Shown one piece after another: positions 49,560 through 61,907 of a stretch of DNA of 64,000 nt; position 1 is the first letter of the stretch, and every line of letters begins with the position of its first letter. The stretch covers positions 3,410,001-3,474,000 of the forward strand of contig JAGTXZ010000018.1 of the NCBI GenBank assembly GCA_018398575.1. The letters run 5' to 3'. The notes beneath the pieces are model-generated. The model had not been told where the DNA came from, did no database searches, and was given only the letters and a program-made list of their open reading frames with translations. Origin of the DNA: Ampelomyces quisqualis (taxonomy: Eukaryota > Ascomycota > Dothideomycetes > Pleosporales > Phaeosphaeriaceae). A program made the translations under genes and the position numbers.

Positions 49560-52500
49560 TGTAAGTAACTTGCTTATATCCTTAAGGTTAAAAAGCTGCT
49601 TAAACTTCAGAAATTGTTAATAATTAAAGTTCTTTATAATACTATTAGCTAGCATTAATCTAGATTCTAAATAGAATACTTAGATTAATCCTTTTAAGTG
49701 TTCCTGCCTAAGCTACATGTTCTAAATGTTAACATGTCTAAGTTTTGTAGATATCTGCTTAGTTTTTCCTATAACTAGTTAGATAGTCTGCTAATTATTA
49801 CACTAAATATTCTAGAGATCTTCTAGATTAAACGTAAGCTTCTTAAAGAACTAGTTAAGCGCTATAGATTCTTTTGCTGCGTATTCTAGAGCAAGTAGCT
49901 TAGCTTTTATAGTTAAAGTAGTAACTAATTCTTGCCTAGCAGCTTTCTAAGAGATTGCTCTTCTAAACAGGATAGCTATATAACTATATAAGGAACGCCT
50001 AGTTACTTTATAATTAGTAAAGGAGGCGTCTTTGCAAATAGTTAGTTCTAGACTATTAAAACCTCTATATTTAATTAAATTAAACCTTGTTTAATACAGA
50101 TACATAATTACCTGTTCTACAGCTTTAATATACTTGTATAAAGGATTAGTTAAGAAATAGGAAAGCTTTAAGACTGCGTAGGCAATATCTAGGCAGATTA
50201 TAATTGCAGTGTAAAAGACTAATCTAACTCTTTCTTAATAGGCCTTAATTTCTTGCTTACTAGCTTCTCTAGTGTTCTTGTAGAGCTTATTAGATAGCAG
50301 TAGTGTTAGAGGGAACAATCTATTAAGTAGACTAAATTTCTTAGTAATCTTGTTAATATAGGCGTTGTAGACTAGAGTAATTGTTCTGTCTAATCTGTTT
50401 TAGATAACCTTAATCCCAAGGAACTATTCAACTAGTCCTTAATCCTAGATTTTGTATTTGCTAATAATTTTAGCCTATAGATCCTTAGCTTTAAGCTTAT
50501 AATCTTTGTAGTAGATAAGTAGAATATTATTAATGTAGAATAAAACAAAGACTGTTTAATCCTAAGTAAGGAACAAACAGGGTTCTTCTTTAGATGCAAG
50601 TAGTTCTATCTTGCGTAGTAATTTTAAGAATTCTTTATACTAAAGTAATAGAGATTCTCTAAGCCTGTAGAGCACTTAGTTAAGCTTTACACATAGCCTA
50701 GCTTTCTTAAATCTATCTAGTAGATTACAGATTACTAGATTATTAGCTGTAATTAAGGCGTTAAGGAACGCTCTAACTACGTTGTATTGCATAATTTCTA
50801 GATTAAAATAGGCTGCAATAGCTATAGCAATCCTAAAAGACTTGGCTGCAAGAGTAGTAGCGTACATAGTAAGTAGAGAGTCCTTCTCCTAGAGATCTCC
50901 TCTACTATAAGCCTAGCCTTATACTCTTAAAAGTAACTGTCTTAATTAAACTTGTATACCTAGACCTATTTTAATAGGATTAGTTAATCCTTAGACTTAT
51001 GCTTTAGAATCTCTTTTTAGGTACCTTTCTTGTGTAGCTAATTAATTTCTTTAAGAGAGGCATCTAATAACAGGCTTTTTATTAGATGTTAAAGTATCTG
51101 CTTCTATGTGCTAAGCAGCTTAGGCATGTTATCTCTATAAGCACGCTTCTTAACTGTTTAGTAATTCTAATTACTTAGCATTGCTGTTATAATTATAGCG
51201 TTTAGTGTTTTATAACTAGAGCGCTTAGTCTAGGCTTCTACAAGGCCTAAGAGGAAAGTGTTCTTAAAATTATACTTCTAGTAATCTACAAATAGATCTA
51301 TAACTAATGTATTAACACTCTTACCTTCTATCTAATTGTTATAATCTTTCTTGCAGTAAAGTAGCATGTATTAACTTAGTAGTTTATTAATTTTAAAGGC
51401 TACTTCTTGCAGTTAACAACTTAATTGTGTAAAAGGATTTGCTAATCCTGCTTTGTCTAGAGCTCTAGAGTTACTACTTCTAGGTTAAGTAGCAGGAGAG
51501 AAAAAGGCTAACTGCCTATCCTGTTAGGAACCTATCTAATCCCTAGATACTAATAGGCTAGCTCTTTTAGAACCTAGCAATAGTCCTTAGCTGTTAGATC
51601 CTACGCGCTTAATAAGCTTAATACTAAATACCTTATCTAGTTCTAGAGTTGCCTCTAGTGTAACAAGCCTAGTATATTAACTTTAGTCTAAGAGGATTCT
51701 TAAATACTTGCTAGCCTTGCTAGCACTTCTCTTAGCTTCTGCCTTCTTTCCTTTGTAATTATAAGATTAGCTAGTCTCTGTAATCCTTAGGATTAGATGC
51801 TTACTTCTAAGCTGTTGCTTAGTAACTTTAGTAATTTCCTAGCTTAGTTAATCCTGTAGAATAGGCAGGTTAATATCCTGCTTAGAATTATTAAGTTTAC
51901 TAATATGTAGAATATCTATAATCTTAAGTGCTTACTTTTTAGGCATCTTATTTTCTTAGTTGCTAAGGTAGAATATAGATTTATTAAAGGTAACGTCTCT
52001 TAATACAATTTCTTAATTAATTAATAAGACCTATATATAATAGATATTAGAGGCTTAATAGCTTACTAGATATCTAATAAAGCTGTAAGGGTTAACTTTA
52101 AACTTGCGCCTGTTCTTACCTGCTACTTAGTTGCAATTAAGAAAATACGCTCTGCAGCTATAGGCATAAATACTACTCTAATTTAGGCGTAAGTTAGTAG
52201 TCCTGTGCCTAGTAATTGCTAGTTTATACTATTAAAAATATTGCCTAAACTAGGCGTGTAGGACCTTATTTAAGGACTAAAAACTATAGATTTTTAATAA
52301 GCACATTCTATGTAGATAGGCCGCTGCATCTATAATTTGTAGCTAGAGCTAAATTAGAAGATTTACACTTATGCGCATCTTAATAGATTTTGTAATTAGC
52401 TCTTTACCTGCCTACTTAGCTAATCTTTTTAGCTAATGCGTGTATAGTAGTAGGCGTAGTATTTTAATCTTCTTTTAATCTGCCTACTTCTTATACTGCA

Positions 52501-53050
52501 AACGCCCTCTCTAAGGCAGAGTTGCAGTGTTATTATCTTAACAGATTTCTACAATTCTTAGATTAAATTTGTTCCTAACCTAGGCTATAAATTGTTTAAT
52601 TACTTTTATAATCTTAATTAATGTTTTGTTATAAAGGTTGTAGTTAAAACGCTTGCCTAAGTAGTCCTCTTTAATAATTAAAGACTATTCTTTATAAAGC
52701 CTTCTAGTTAGCATGTTAAATAGATCCTAAGAGACTTAAAAGAATAGTTGTAGTAATCTTTCTCTTAGCTATTGTAAGACTACTTAAGCTGCATAGGTAA
52801 CTAAGCAGTCCTAACAATTAATTCTTTTAGTCTTATTTATTTTAACGTTTTAGGCTAACTAGAGAAGAGCCTAAAGTGCTTGCTAGCCTAGGTAGCCTAA
52901 TCTTTTATGCTATAGATCCTTGTTATTATCTCTTACGTAATTAATGTTAGATTAATATAAGGTATGCAGAATTAGTAGTTATAGAACATAGCGTGTAACC
53001 TAGTTATATTTAATAAACAAGAGGTTATAAGCCTTATAAAGCTTGTGTGT
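49560..53050 (-). pseudogene. pol: Copia pol (IN-RT-RNase H), RIP-inactivated
   Basis: Minus-strand reading. GAG-pre-integrase shows HKRLGYLG and a later CLV segment near 52930-52790, followed by the integrase core to about 52000. RT spans about 51000-50100, with TLAAKSFRIAIAIAAYFNLE and NVVRAFLNALI at 50860-50740. The catalytic box at 50526-50537 reads YINN rather than YVDD. RNase H starts at KDASFTNYKVTRR near 50030, with AKLLALEYAAKESIALN and LRHVNI downstream. Losses are Asp to Asn and Glu to Lys, as RIP would give. Order IN before RT identifies Ty1/copia. Confidence 0.92.
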
Positions 53051-53299
53051 AATAACGTTTTGCTTGCATAATCTAAACCTAAGAGTGCTGTCTAATCTAC
53101 TATGCTATATACTTGCTTGCTTAAGTAGTGCTGCAGATACAATGTTTATATAAAAGCTATCTATAACTTTAACTTTTTTAAGCTTTAGGTCTCTAGTGTA
53201 AGAACTGTCTAGACTATACAGGACGTTCTTAATTACTTAACTGCTATACCTAGTTATAGGAAGTAACTATATTCTAGCCTTAACTCTTTCTTTAGAGTA

Positions 53300-54790
53300 A
53301 GTAGAACTAAACGTTCTTAGAACAAGAAGTAACTAATTATTAACTAGGTGCACTGTACCTACTCTATTGTAAACAGTGCTTTTTAAAAGTAGATAGGTTA
53401 TAAACGTAGTAGTGTACACTCTAAAGTCTAGATTAGTAACATTAGGTTCTTAATTAAAAGTCGTTAGGTTAATTAGTGCTGCTACAACATCTCCTAGATA
53501 TGTTAATGCCTTAGTTCTAGAACTTAACTAGTTAGCTGCAATAGGTAGCGTCTAACTAGCTTTCTTAATCTTGTTATTAGTGTAAAGCTGCGTAAGGACC
53601 TTCTTTTAGTTAAAATTAGAGATCTTAATTAGTACTTTTCTTAGTAAGGCTAATCTAGTAATTGCAGTCTTTTAGTTAGAGATAATCTATTAGGTCCTAT
53701 TTGTGCTTTTTATTATTCTTGCAAGGATAAGATTTTAGCTTTCAATTGTCTTTGCCTTTGTTCTTTAGATTAGAGTTCTTGTTTTCTAAGTTCTTAATAT
53801 TTCTAAGGGTTGTAAAGGCTAAATAAGACTTTCCTTTAGTAGTAAGGACTGCTTATTTCTAAAGCATAAGAGAGAAGATTTTAGCTAGATTATACATAGT
53901 TATAGCTAGTTAACTAAGAGCTGCATCTTAAATAATATCCTAGCGCATTAATTAAGCCTAGTTAGGAGCAATCTTTGCTAATAGGGCGTCTAGAAAATTA
54001 GTAAGAGCAAGTTGTCTTTCTATCTCTATAACTTAGAACGCTTAAGCCTTCCTATAGATTACTTGCTATTTGTTAAACTATTTTTCTAGAGTAATTCTGC
54101 TGTGCCTAGCCTTTTCTAAATAAGCTTAATATTGCTTCCTAACTAGGTGCATAGTATTATTGTCTGTTAGAGCAAGGTTGTGCTTAAAGATCCTTATTAG
54201 GGCTTAGAGCGTTGTTTTTAAAGAGTTAAGCATTTTAATTAAAGCTAGTGCTTTTAGATTCTTAGCTACTAATTAACTAATCTATTTCTAGATGTTGCTA
54301 AGCTTAGCTGCTTACTTAGTCTATTTTAACGTATTAACTTTGTATTAGCAAACGTCTTCTTTGTAACTGCTAGAGGCAAGTTTGTAAGTAACTAGCTTTA
54401 GATAATATTAATTAAAGGCTTTATCGCAGATTTGCGTTTCTAGATTAGTAGCTCTAGGCAGTAGAGTAGAGACTAGTTGGCTTAGAGCAGCTAGAAGCTC
54501 TAGATATTTAGGTTTCTAATTGTTAATTAGGAGCACTATATTGCTATCTAAGTTAATCTAATCCTAGACTCCTTTGTTGCAAGCATAAAGCTAGAGCTGT
54601 GCAAACTAGTACAGCTAGTCTAACTAACTGTTTAAAAGAACGTTTAGGCTAATCTTGTTGTTAGAATAAGAGTCTATAATTGTTAACTAGTTAGTTTAAG
54701 GAGAGTATTTAAAGTAAGTTTTAAGGCGTTTTAGAGTAATTGTTAATCTAGGTAGTACCTTAGCAATATAAGGTGCGCAGGAGGAATTAA
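53300..54790 (-). pseudogene. gag: Copia gag region, decayed
   Basis: Decayed minus-strand frames lie between the PBS and pol. No zinc knuckle is clear. Assignment rests mainly on position. Confidence 0.5.
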
Positions 54791-54806
54791 TACTGCAGTC
54801 TTATAA

Positions 54807-54821
54807 CGCTAGGCTTATAAC
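54807..54821 (-). promoter_or_regulatory. Copia primer-binding site, initiator-Met half-tRNA type
   Basis: The window strand reads CGCTAGGCTTATAAC immediately outside the 5' LTR. This matches the anticodon stem-loop of eukaryotic initiator tRNA-Met (CGCTGGGCTCATAAC as I recall it) at 13 of 15 positions. Both mismatches are G-to-A or C-to-T. Drosophila copia and yeast Ty5 use such half-tRNA priming. Confidence 0.6.
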
Positions 54822-55039
54822 TGTAGAAGCTAAGTAATACTATAGATTAAATTGTTATAAGTAAAAAGTTTCTATTACCTATTCTATACTATATAGAGAT
54901 AGATTAGATTAAACACACTAACCTAAGAGACAGCTTAATTAGTTAGTCTAATCCTAAAAGTATTCTTACTTTCTTAGTAACATGCTTAGGTATTACACGT
55001 AACAATTCTATAATCTGCTAATTTATATACTCTGTTACA
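54822..55039 (-). repeat. Copia 5' LTR
   Basis: 218 bp, window strand TGTAGAAGCT to CTGTTACA. Confidence 0.92.
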
Positions 55040-55105
55040 GTAGTACAGTGTAAGGTGTGCTTTCTAGTTATTCTTACTTAGAAGAGAGCGCTTTAGTAGG
55101 GCTAG
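55040..55105. other. Spacer between copia and Gypsy-3
   Basis: 66 bp without recognisable content; the last five bases GCTAG are the left target duplication of Gypsy-3. Confidence 0.6.
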
Positions 55106-55405
55106 TGTAACAGGTATATGCAAACACATGTTACATCTAATACCCTATAAAGGCTTAGTAACAGACTATGTAAGAGATAGTAGAGGCAGTACCAAAAGTG
55201 CTCTAAATCAGCTCTAACTTAGTTGCTACTTTAACTATAAATATAAGCCTATTGCATTAGATAGAGGACAAGTTTTCCTTGTTCTTTTGTACAAGACCTA
55301 TAGGTGTATAGCCAATCTAGAATCTCTGATACAACACGCACTTCTATATGCCTCTAATATGTATCTAATTCAATCCTAATAGCTGTACCTACCTGCGTCG
55401 TTACA
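55106..55405 (+). repeat. Gypsy-3 5' LTR
   Basis: 300 bp, TGTAACAGGT to CGTTACA. TATAAATATAAG at 55236-55247 is followed at 30 bp by GGACAAGTTTTCCTTGT (from 55266), the predicted transcript start and self-primer. Confidence 0.93.
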
Positions 55406-55407
55406 TT

Positions 55408-55420
55408 ACAAGGAAAACTT
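55408..55420 (+). promoter_or_regulatory. Gypsy-3 primer-binding site, self-priming type
   Basis: ACAAGGAAAACTT, two bases after the LTR, is the exact complement of AAGTTTTCCTTGT at 55270-55282. Gypsy-1 has a different but equally complementary pair. Confidence 0.78.
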
Positions 55421-55499
55421 TATCCTACTAGTAATAGCATTTAGATAATATCGCAATTTACTTTTGAAAAGATCGCGTTAAAACGTCTAGAACCCTATC

Positions 55500-57000
55500 T
55501 AAATCAGATCTGTTTGCAACCTTAAATCTATTAAACACAGTTAGGATCTCTTAGATCTTCTAACAGCTAAAGCTGTTAGGTTTAGAACTTTCTATTAACA
55601 CAACAGTTAGGATTACTTTAGTAAAAGTTGCGTTTAGCGCTACAATAGAGACTTAGAGACTATTAACAACCTAGGAGTATTAGAGGCAACGCTAATAACT
55701 TCTCTAAAATCTGCACCTGCACTAACACCTAGAGGATCCTAAGGAGACTCTGTATTAACTGTTACAACCTAGCAACAGAGTGCTAAAGCAAAAAAGTTAG
55801 ACACTAAGAAATCTAAGGACACTCCTTAGCCTAGAGCTGCACCAAATCTAACCTCTGTATAAATAGAGGTTAATTAATTACAACAAGAACTAAAACAAGT
55901 ATTAGCAGAAATTAATTCTCTTAAGAAAGGACTAACTCCTTCTGTAGGACTAGACAAGCCTCTACCTACTATCAAATCACCCTAGAACAATTCTGTACCC
56001 TGCTGTTTATCTAACAGCTCTACATCAGAACACTTATATTGCTATAAGAGTTTCTGCTAATCTTAACAATCTAAGAAAACGCCTAATATTAACAATCTTA
56101 GCAATAGAAAGGATCCTACTTTTCGCTAATAGCAGGCTTCTATCTAGGATTAACTTAAAATCAACTTAGATTACTATTAGACTAAGAGGCAACGTATAGC
56201 CCTAGTATAGGGCTACACTACAAGATTAGCCAAGGGCTATCTTAAGCCTTAATATTTATTAGATACCAATTAAGAGTAGTTCTAGAAGGCTAAGCAAATA
56301 ATTAAGCTACTTAAGTCCTATTTTATTACAGGCAACAAGATAGGCAAAAGCTGTACAGCGTTTAATTAATTGCAGATAACAAAAGAGAAAACATTCCTCT
56401 TGTTTAAAGCTAGGTTTTTAAGTTCTGTAGTTAAGGGATAAGTACCTTCTTTAAAGTAGTTTTACTACTTATAGACTAAGATTACGCTAAGGTTGCGAGC
56501 CCCTAACCTAGGATTTAGGCACTAATAGAGAAACTTATTTAATTAGATAGTAGAACACCTTACTGCCTACAATATAGAGCAAAAGAACAATCCTAACCTA
56601 AGTATATTACTAGCTGCTGCTAAATTGCTAATCAGGTAGGCCTTGTAAACCAATTCAGATCTAAATTAGACTACTACCTCTAGCGCCCTAACACATTTAG
56701 CGCTAGTCTATTAATTAACAATAGTATGTCTTCCTACTAAGACTTCTAAACCTAATTAATAGAAGACCTCTAGTAGTTGTTACAATTACAGTAAACTGGA
56801 ACACTACGCTAGTAATTGCACAAAGCCTTGCGTACGTTAGATAGAAGCTATAGAAGTAGATAAGTTTAAAGATGCTTAAGAGCAACCTAACTAAGAGGTG
56901 TACTGTACAAGAAATAGAAGCGCCTAGAAGGATACTTCTCTCTAGGCCTAAGCTGTTACAATCTATCTTACCTTAACCTTTCTTATTTGGTTTGCAGTCT
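55500..57000 (+). pseudogene. gag: Gypsy-3 gag, RIP-decayed
   Basis: The plus-strand frame has an N-terminal Lys/Ser/Pro-rich part (AKKLDTKKSKDTP), a coiled-coil-like segment (LQQELKQVLAEINSLKKGL at 55870-55940) and a capsid-like middle. A CCHC knuckle lies at 56778-56820, now CYNYSKLEHYASNC (second Cys to Tyr, Gly to Glu, both RIP-type). The frame is in a different phase from pol (pol is -1 relative to it), which is compatible with a programmed shift or an indel. Confidence 0.82.
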
Positions 57001-60000
57001 CTATTTCCTTATACCTACACTTCTCTATAACTAGGGTATTAGTTTACGCCTTAACACTCTTGTTAACACTAGTGCTTAAGGATTCTTATTTTTGAATTTA
57101 CAAATTGTTTTATCTGTTTCTAAAGCCTTACAGCGACCTATCTAGAAGCTCTTCTTCTAGGTTTAGGTGCGCAGCTTTAAGGATTAGATTACTTCTATAG
57201 TTACTTAATATATTTAACTACATTTAAATATCAATAGCTAAAAGATTTTAAACTGTCTCTTTCTTATTCTTAATCTTAGGTCTTAGGATTGTATACTTAG
57301 CCTCTAATAGTTAAGACAATTTAAGATTCAATTAGACACAGATAGGCTACAGTTTATTTAGCTATCTAAGTACCCCTGTTTATATAATCCTTTACCCCCT
57401 ATTCCTACTATTCTATATTAAGCTATAGTGCCAGCTACTATCTATCTTAATGTGCAACAACGTAACGCTCTATAGAAGAAAGAAGACTATTGTATCTAAA
57501 ACAGTCCTTACTACTATTCTTCTTCTTCTATTTATTGTATTAAGAGATACTTAAAGCTTCCCTTAGCCTAAAAAATCTTAGAGATTCCTTGCACCCTAAG
57601 TAAGCAAAACAGTTTAGAGTCCAAATCCCCTCTAACTACCTGCATAGCCCTTATTTCTGCCAATACATTCTACTTTATTATAAAGAAGCTACAGAACAAG
57701 TTTTTTATAACAAGCCTCTATAAAATTAACAGGATCCTTGCCTCTAAGGACAACGCAGACAATTAATGCCAATTAGATAAAAGATTACCTGCCTGCTACT
57801 CCTAGTATTAGAATGTATTTAGCAAGTTAGCAGCTAATTAATTACCTTCTTATTGTCTGTACAATTACAAGATTATCCTTAAAGAACTATTACTAAATGC
57901 GTTTAGTCTCCTGTACAAGCAGAATCAGAAGGAGCTTAAAGCTACTAAGGCCTACGTCTAAAAACACCTTTAGAAGGGTTTTATTAAGGCTAGCTAAAGT
58001 CCTTTTGCTTTACTTATCCTTTGTATACGCAAACTAAATAGAGATATACGTATCTATATAGACTACCAGAAGATAAACGCTCTTACGCGCAAGAACGTCT
58101 ATCTAATCCCTTATATTAATAAGCTGCTATTACGTCCCTCTAAAGCCAAGATCTTTACTAAGTTTAACATTAGGGCCGCTTTTAACAAAATTTGTATAGA
58201 TCCTGATTCTAAAGAGTATACTACTTTCTAGACCTGTTACAGTACCTATAAGTGTAAGGTGCTCTCTTTTGGCTTGTGCAATAGACTAGCTACGTATTAG
58301 CGCTATATAAACAATATACTAATTAATTATCTTAACAATTTCTACATTGCGTATCTTAACAACATTCTAATCTACTCTAAGGATATAAACTTACATTAGA
58401 AACACGTCCAAAAGGTCCTAGAGCGCCTACGTGCTATAGGACTCCAAGTAGACATTTAGAAGAGTAAATTCTATGTAACCTGCACAAAGTATCTAGGTTA
58501 CGTTTTAACAAACTAGGGCACTAAAGTTAACTCTAACAAGGTAGAAGCACTTTAAAACTAGGCTAAACCTACTACAATTAACAGCGTTAAGTTATTTCTT
58601 AGTTTTGCTAGTTTCTATTAACAATTTATTAAGGATTTCTTCTGTGTAGCTAAACTAATTATAAAGCTTTAAAGTCCTGCTACACTATTTAAATAGACTA
58701 CAGACTGCTAATAGGCTTTTAATTAGATTAAAGCCTTACTCCTAGCAATCTCTACACTTTTGCATTTCTACCCTAAGTATAATATAAAGTTGGAAACTAA
58801 CGCATCTAATAGAGTAATAGCAGAAGTACTCTCTTAAAAGCACTCTAATAACAAGTAGTACCCTATAGCGTTCTATAGTTACGCTCTATCTAGGGCTAAG
58901 CTTAATTAGGAAATATATAACAAAGAACTTTTTGCTATCCTAAAAGCGTTTAAGAAGTAGAGAGCTAAACTTACCTCTATACAAAGCTAAATCTAAGTGT
59001 ATTTGAATTACTACTTCTTAAAATACTTTACAACTACTAAGGTTCTTAATGCACGTTAAGCACAATAGGCAGAGATTATTACCTCTTTTAATTTCTGCAT
59101 TAAGTATACGCCTAGCAAGCTTAACAAGTAAGCTAATATCCTAAGCCAAAGGGAACAGAATGTTAGCAAGGTTAAGGCTACCTAGCAGGACAATAGATCT
59201 TGTGTACTTTTAAGACCTAAACAACTAAATTACCTAATTAACTCTAAACTAGCCTAGAACTATGTCTGTACCTAGCTAGAGATTAATGTGTTAGGCATTT
59301 TAGTTTACTCTATTAGTGTCCTCTTAAATATTAACTCTTTAGAACTAATTAAAGCTCTACTAGTAGAGAATTGCTACTTCTTTAAGGAAGAACGCCTTAT
59401 GTTGCTACAGCTGTATTGTGTCTAAGAAGAACTACTGCTATATTACTTATGCCTATGTGTACCTAGAGATTCCCCCTTGTGCACTTAACTAATTAGAGAA
59501 GCTTACAATTAGGTATCTACTGCTTATCTAAGCGCTACAAAGACGTATTAGCTCCTATCTTAGCAGTATTATTAGAAAAGTATAAAAGCTATATGCAAAC
59601 GCTATGTACAAAACTGCGTTGCCTGTTAAAGATCCTATCTAAGACAGCTCTAATCCTAAGGTTTCCTTTATCTGTTACTAATTTCTAATCAGCCTATGCA
59701 GCATCTGTGTATAGATTTCAAGACCTTTCTAAAAGACTATTATAGCTATAATTAGATTATAGTAATTATTAATTGTCTATCTAAGTAAGCTATCTCTATC
59801 CTTTGCTACAAAATAATAGACGCCTAACAAATAGCTTACTTGTTTATCTAATAGATATACTAATTTAGCTATACGCCTAAAAGTATAGTATCTAATTGTA
59901 GCTTCTAGTTTGTGTCCTAATTCTAGTCTAAGTTCTGCAAGATCCTAGGCGTGCAATTTAAGCTTTCTACAGCCTACTATAAACAAACTAATAGACAAAC

Positions 60001-60837
60001 TAAGATTATAAACAAGTATATTAATTAACAATTAAGGCCCTTTATATTCTATTACTAGGACAACTAGAGTAACCTGTTGCTAATAATTAATTAAGCTTAA
60101 GCTACTCTATAGCACTCTACAATTAGTATAGCGCTGTACTAGCTCTTGTTTAGTTCTAAACTACAACAGAGCTAGGATTAAGTATTATCTCCTTAGAAAC
60201 ACAAAGATGTAAATGTTAAGGATGCCTTAAGCTTAGCTACCTGCATGTATAAAGCCTAGCGCACAGCTAAAGACAATATAAAAAAGGCGCAGTAACAGAT
60301 AGCTGCTAAGGTAAACAAATATTGTTAACCTATTAATTAGGTAGTAGGTAACAAGGTTTACCTCTTAACCTAAAACCTATCTGTTACCTGCCTAAGTCGC
60401 AAACTTGCTAAATTATAAGAAGGCCCCTTTAAAGTTCTAGAATAAGTTAGCTATTTATTCTAACTAAAGCTACTAGTAGGCTCTAAGATCTATAACGTGT
60501 TCGCTCCAGATGTCCTCTATAAGAACTCTAACAACCCCCTGCCTAGTTAGCTAAGCCTAAACCTATCTAGCATCCTAATTTAAGGCGTTAAAGAATAAGA
60601 AGTAGAAGAGATCCTTACTAGCAAGCTATACTGCTCTATCCTAAAGTATTGTGTAAAATAGGTAGGCTATAATCCTAACCTTACCTAGTACAATGCCTTA
60701 AACTTTATAGGCACTCTACACATATTGTAAGCGTTCTATAAACGCTATCTAAAACAGCTAGGACTCCTATAAGCGTTAGCTAAGTAGATTACAGTATAAG
60801 AAAAAGAAGTTAAAGATCTTACATTACTTTAAGATAA
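56980..60837 (+). pseudogene. pol: Gypsy-3 pol (PR-RT-RNase H-IN-chromodomain), RIP-inactivated
   Basis: One phase is kept for about 3.8 kb. The protease triplet at 57065-57073 reads NTS for DTG. RT spans about 57980-58500, with KIFTKFNIRAAFNKICID and YLNNILIYS (58352-58363; YLDD expected). RNase H spans 58790-59160 (TNAS at 58796-58807 for TDAS, then KYFTTTKVLNAR, FNFCIKYTPSK). The integrase zinc finger has C-x2-C at 59615-59626. In the catalytic triad Asp at 59714 is intact, the second is Asn (59894-59896) and the third Lys (60002-60004), exactly 36 codons apart as in D-D35-E. The chromodomain lies at about 60600-60770 (VEEILTSKLY, VGYNPNLTQY). All changes are C:G to T:A. Confidence 0.95.
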
Positions 60838-61584
60838 CTATGTTAGAGAAATTAAACTTAATATTGCAACTACTATACTAGTAGGTAACAACTATTAACA
60901 ATAGAAGTCTTACTCTTCTATTAGATCTAATAGCAGACTATAGCTGCTCTTAGTAGAACGCTCTTAACTATCTAACTTCCTAGGTATAGACACTAACGTA
61001 CTACCTAGTTTTCCTCTATTTTAGATCTACACACAAGGGCTGCCTAACCTTACTACTACCTTCTCTGCCTTCTGCTTTACCCTAGCTGCTATAAGAGCAT
61101 CTACTAACTCTGCTACTACTCTAACTAGCCTAGACACAGACTACCTAAGGGTCTTTACCTCTCTAGCTATTGTCTTAACCTCCTTAGCTAACTCCTCCCT
61201 CTAGTAGTAAGCGCTAACTAGTAAGTTAGCAGTATTTAAGTTAGCTACTTGTGCAGAGCTAACCTGCACAGCAGTAGCTAACTAAAACGCAGCTAACTAC
61301 ACGTTAGCCTTCTTCTCTACTACTACCTTATCCTCCTTATTACTACCTAAGGTAGTAAATATGCAATCAAAGGCTTCTAAGAGACTATTATACTCCTAGC
61401 CTGCATATTAGAGAACTAGCCAATACTTCTTATTTAAGAGTGTGCAATAAGTACACTTCTTAGACACATCTAAATAGAATCTAAACTTAATATTAAAATA
61501 GCTGCAGGCAAAAGCCCTTGCAGCCCGCAAGCAAACAACCTAATAGGCTAGAGAATAAGCCTTAGAAGGGACAGAAATAGGCAT
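60838..61584 (-). pseudogene. Antisense accessory ORF of Gypsy-3 (248 aa, decayed)
   Basis: Minus-strand frame from ATG (complement of 61582-61584) to TAG (complement of 60838-60840), 747 bp. It begins MPISVPSKAYSLAY, with Cys cluster KKCTYCTLLNKKYWLV (last Cys to Tyr) at about residues 50-65, then a long charged helix (LAKEVKTIAREVKTLR). It aligns throughout with 7926-8705. Start, Cys cluster, helix and stop are at equivalent places. It abuts pol tail to tail. The leader with TATATATACAAGG and a TTGCAG acceptor lies at 61590-61720. Confidence 0.68.
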
Positions 61585-61907
61585 TATGTGTATCTGCAAA
61601 ACAGTTAGCTAGTAATTAAATTAGGAAAGCAGTTAGATAGCTGTAGGTATACAAACGTGTAGGAGAAGAGTGTAAGAAAGTAGTATACTAAGGGCTAGCC
61701 TTGTATATATACTCTAAAAACTCTAAGTAAAGTTAAGATAACAAACGCGCTGCTACGCTAAGCAAAACAACAATAAACAGCTATAACGCGTTATTAGAAA
61801 TCTAAAGTCAAGGTAAATAAGACTTTTTAAAAATTTTAAAAGGTATCTAAAAGTACACCAATACAGACCTAATTAATAGAGGCTATTAATTTTAAGAAGA
61901 AGGGTAA

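Larger units (their letters stand above)
47520..55039 (-). mobile_element. Complete Ty1/copia element (7,520 bp)
   Basis: Two 218-bp LTRs (47520-47737 and 54822-55039; TGTA...TTACA on the window strand) enclose gag, GAG-pre-integrase, integrase, RT and RNase H on the minus strand. An opposite-strand accessory frame lies next to the 3' LTR. The PBS abuts the 5' LTR and a short purine tract GGAGGTG (complement of 47738-47744) abuts the 3' LTR. The five bases outside, TAACT and GTAGT, do not match. The element has therefore lost its target duplication or its flanks are rearranged. RIP decay is moderate. Confidence 0.93.
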
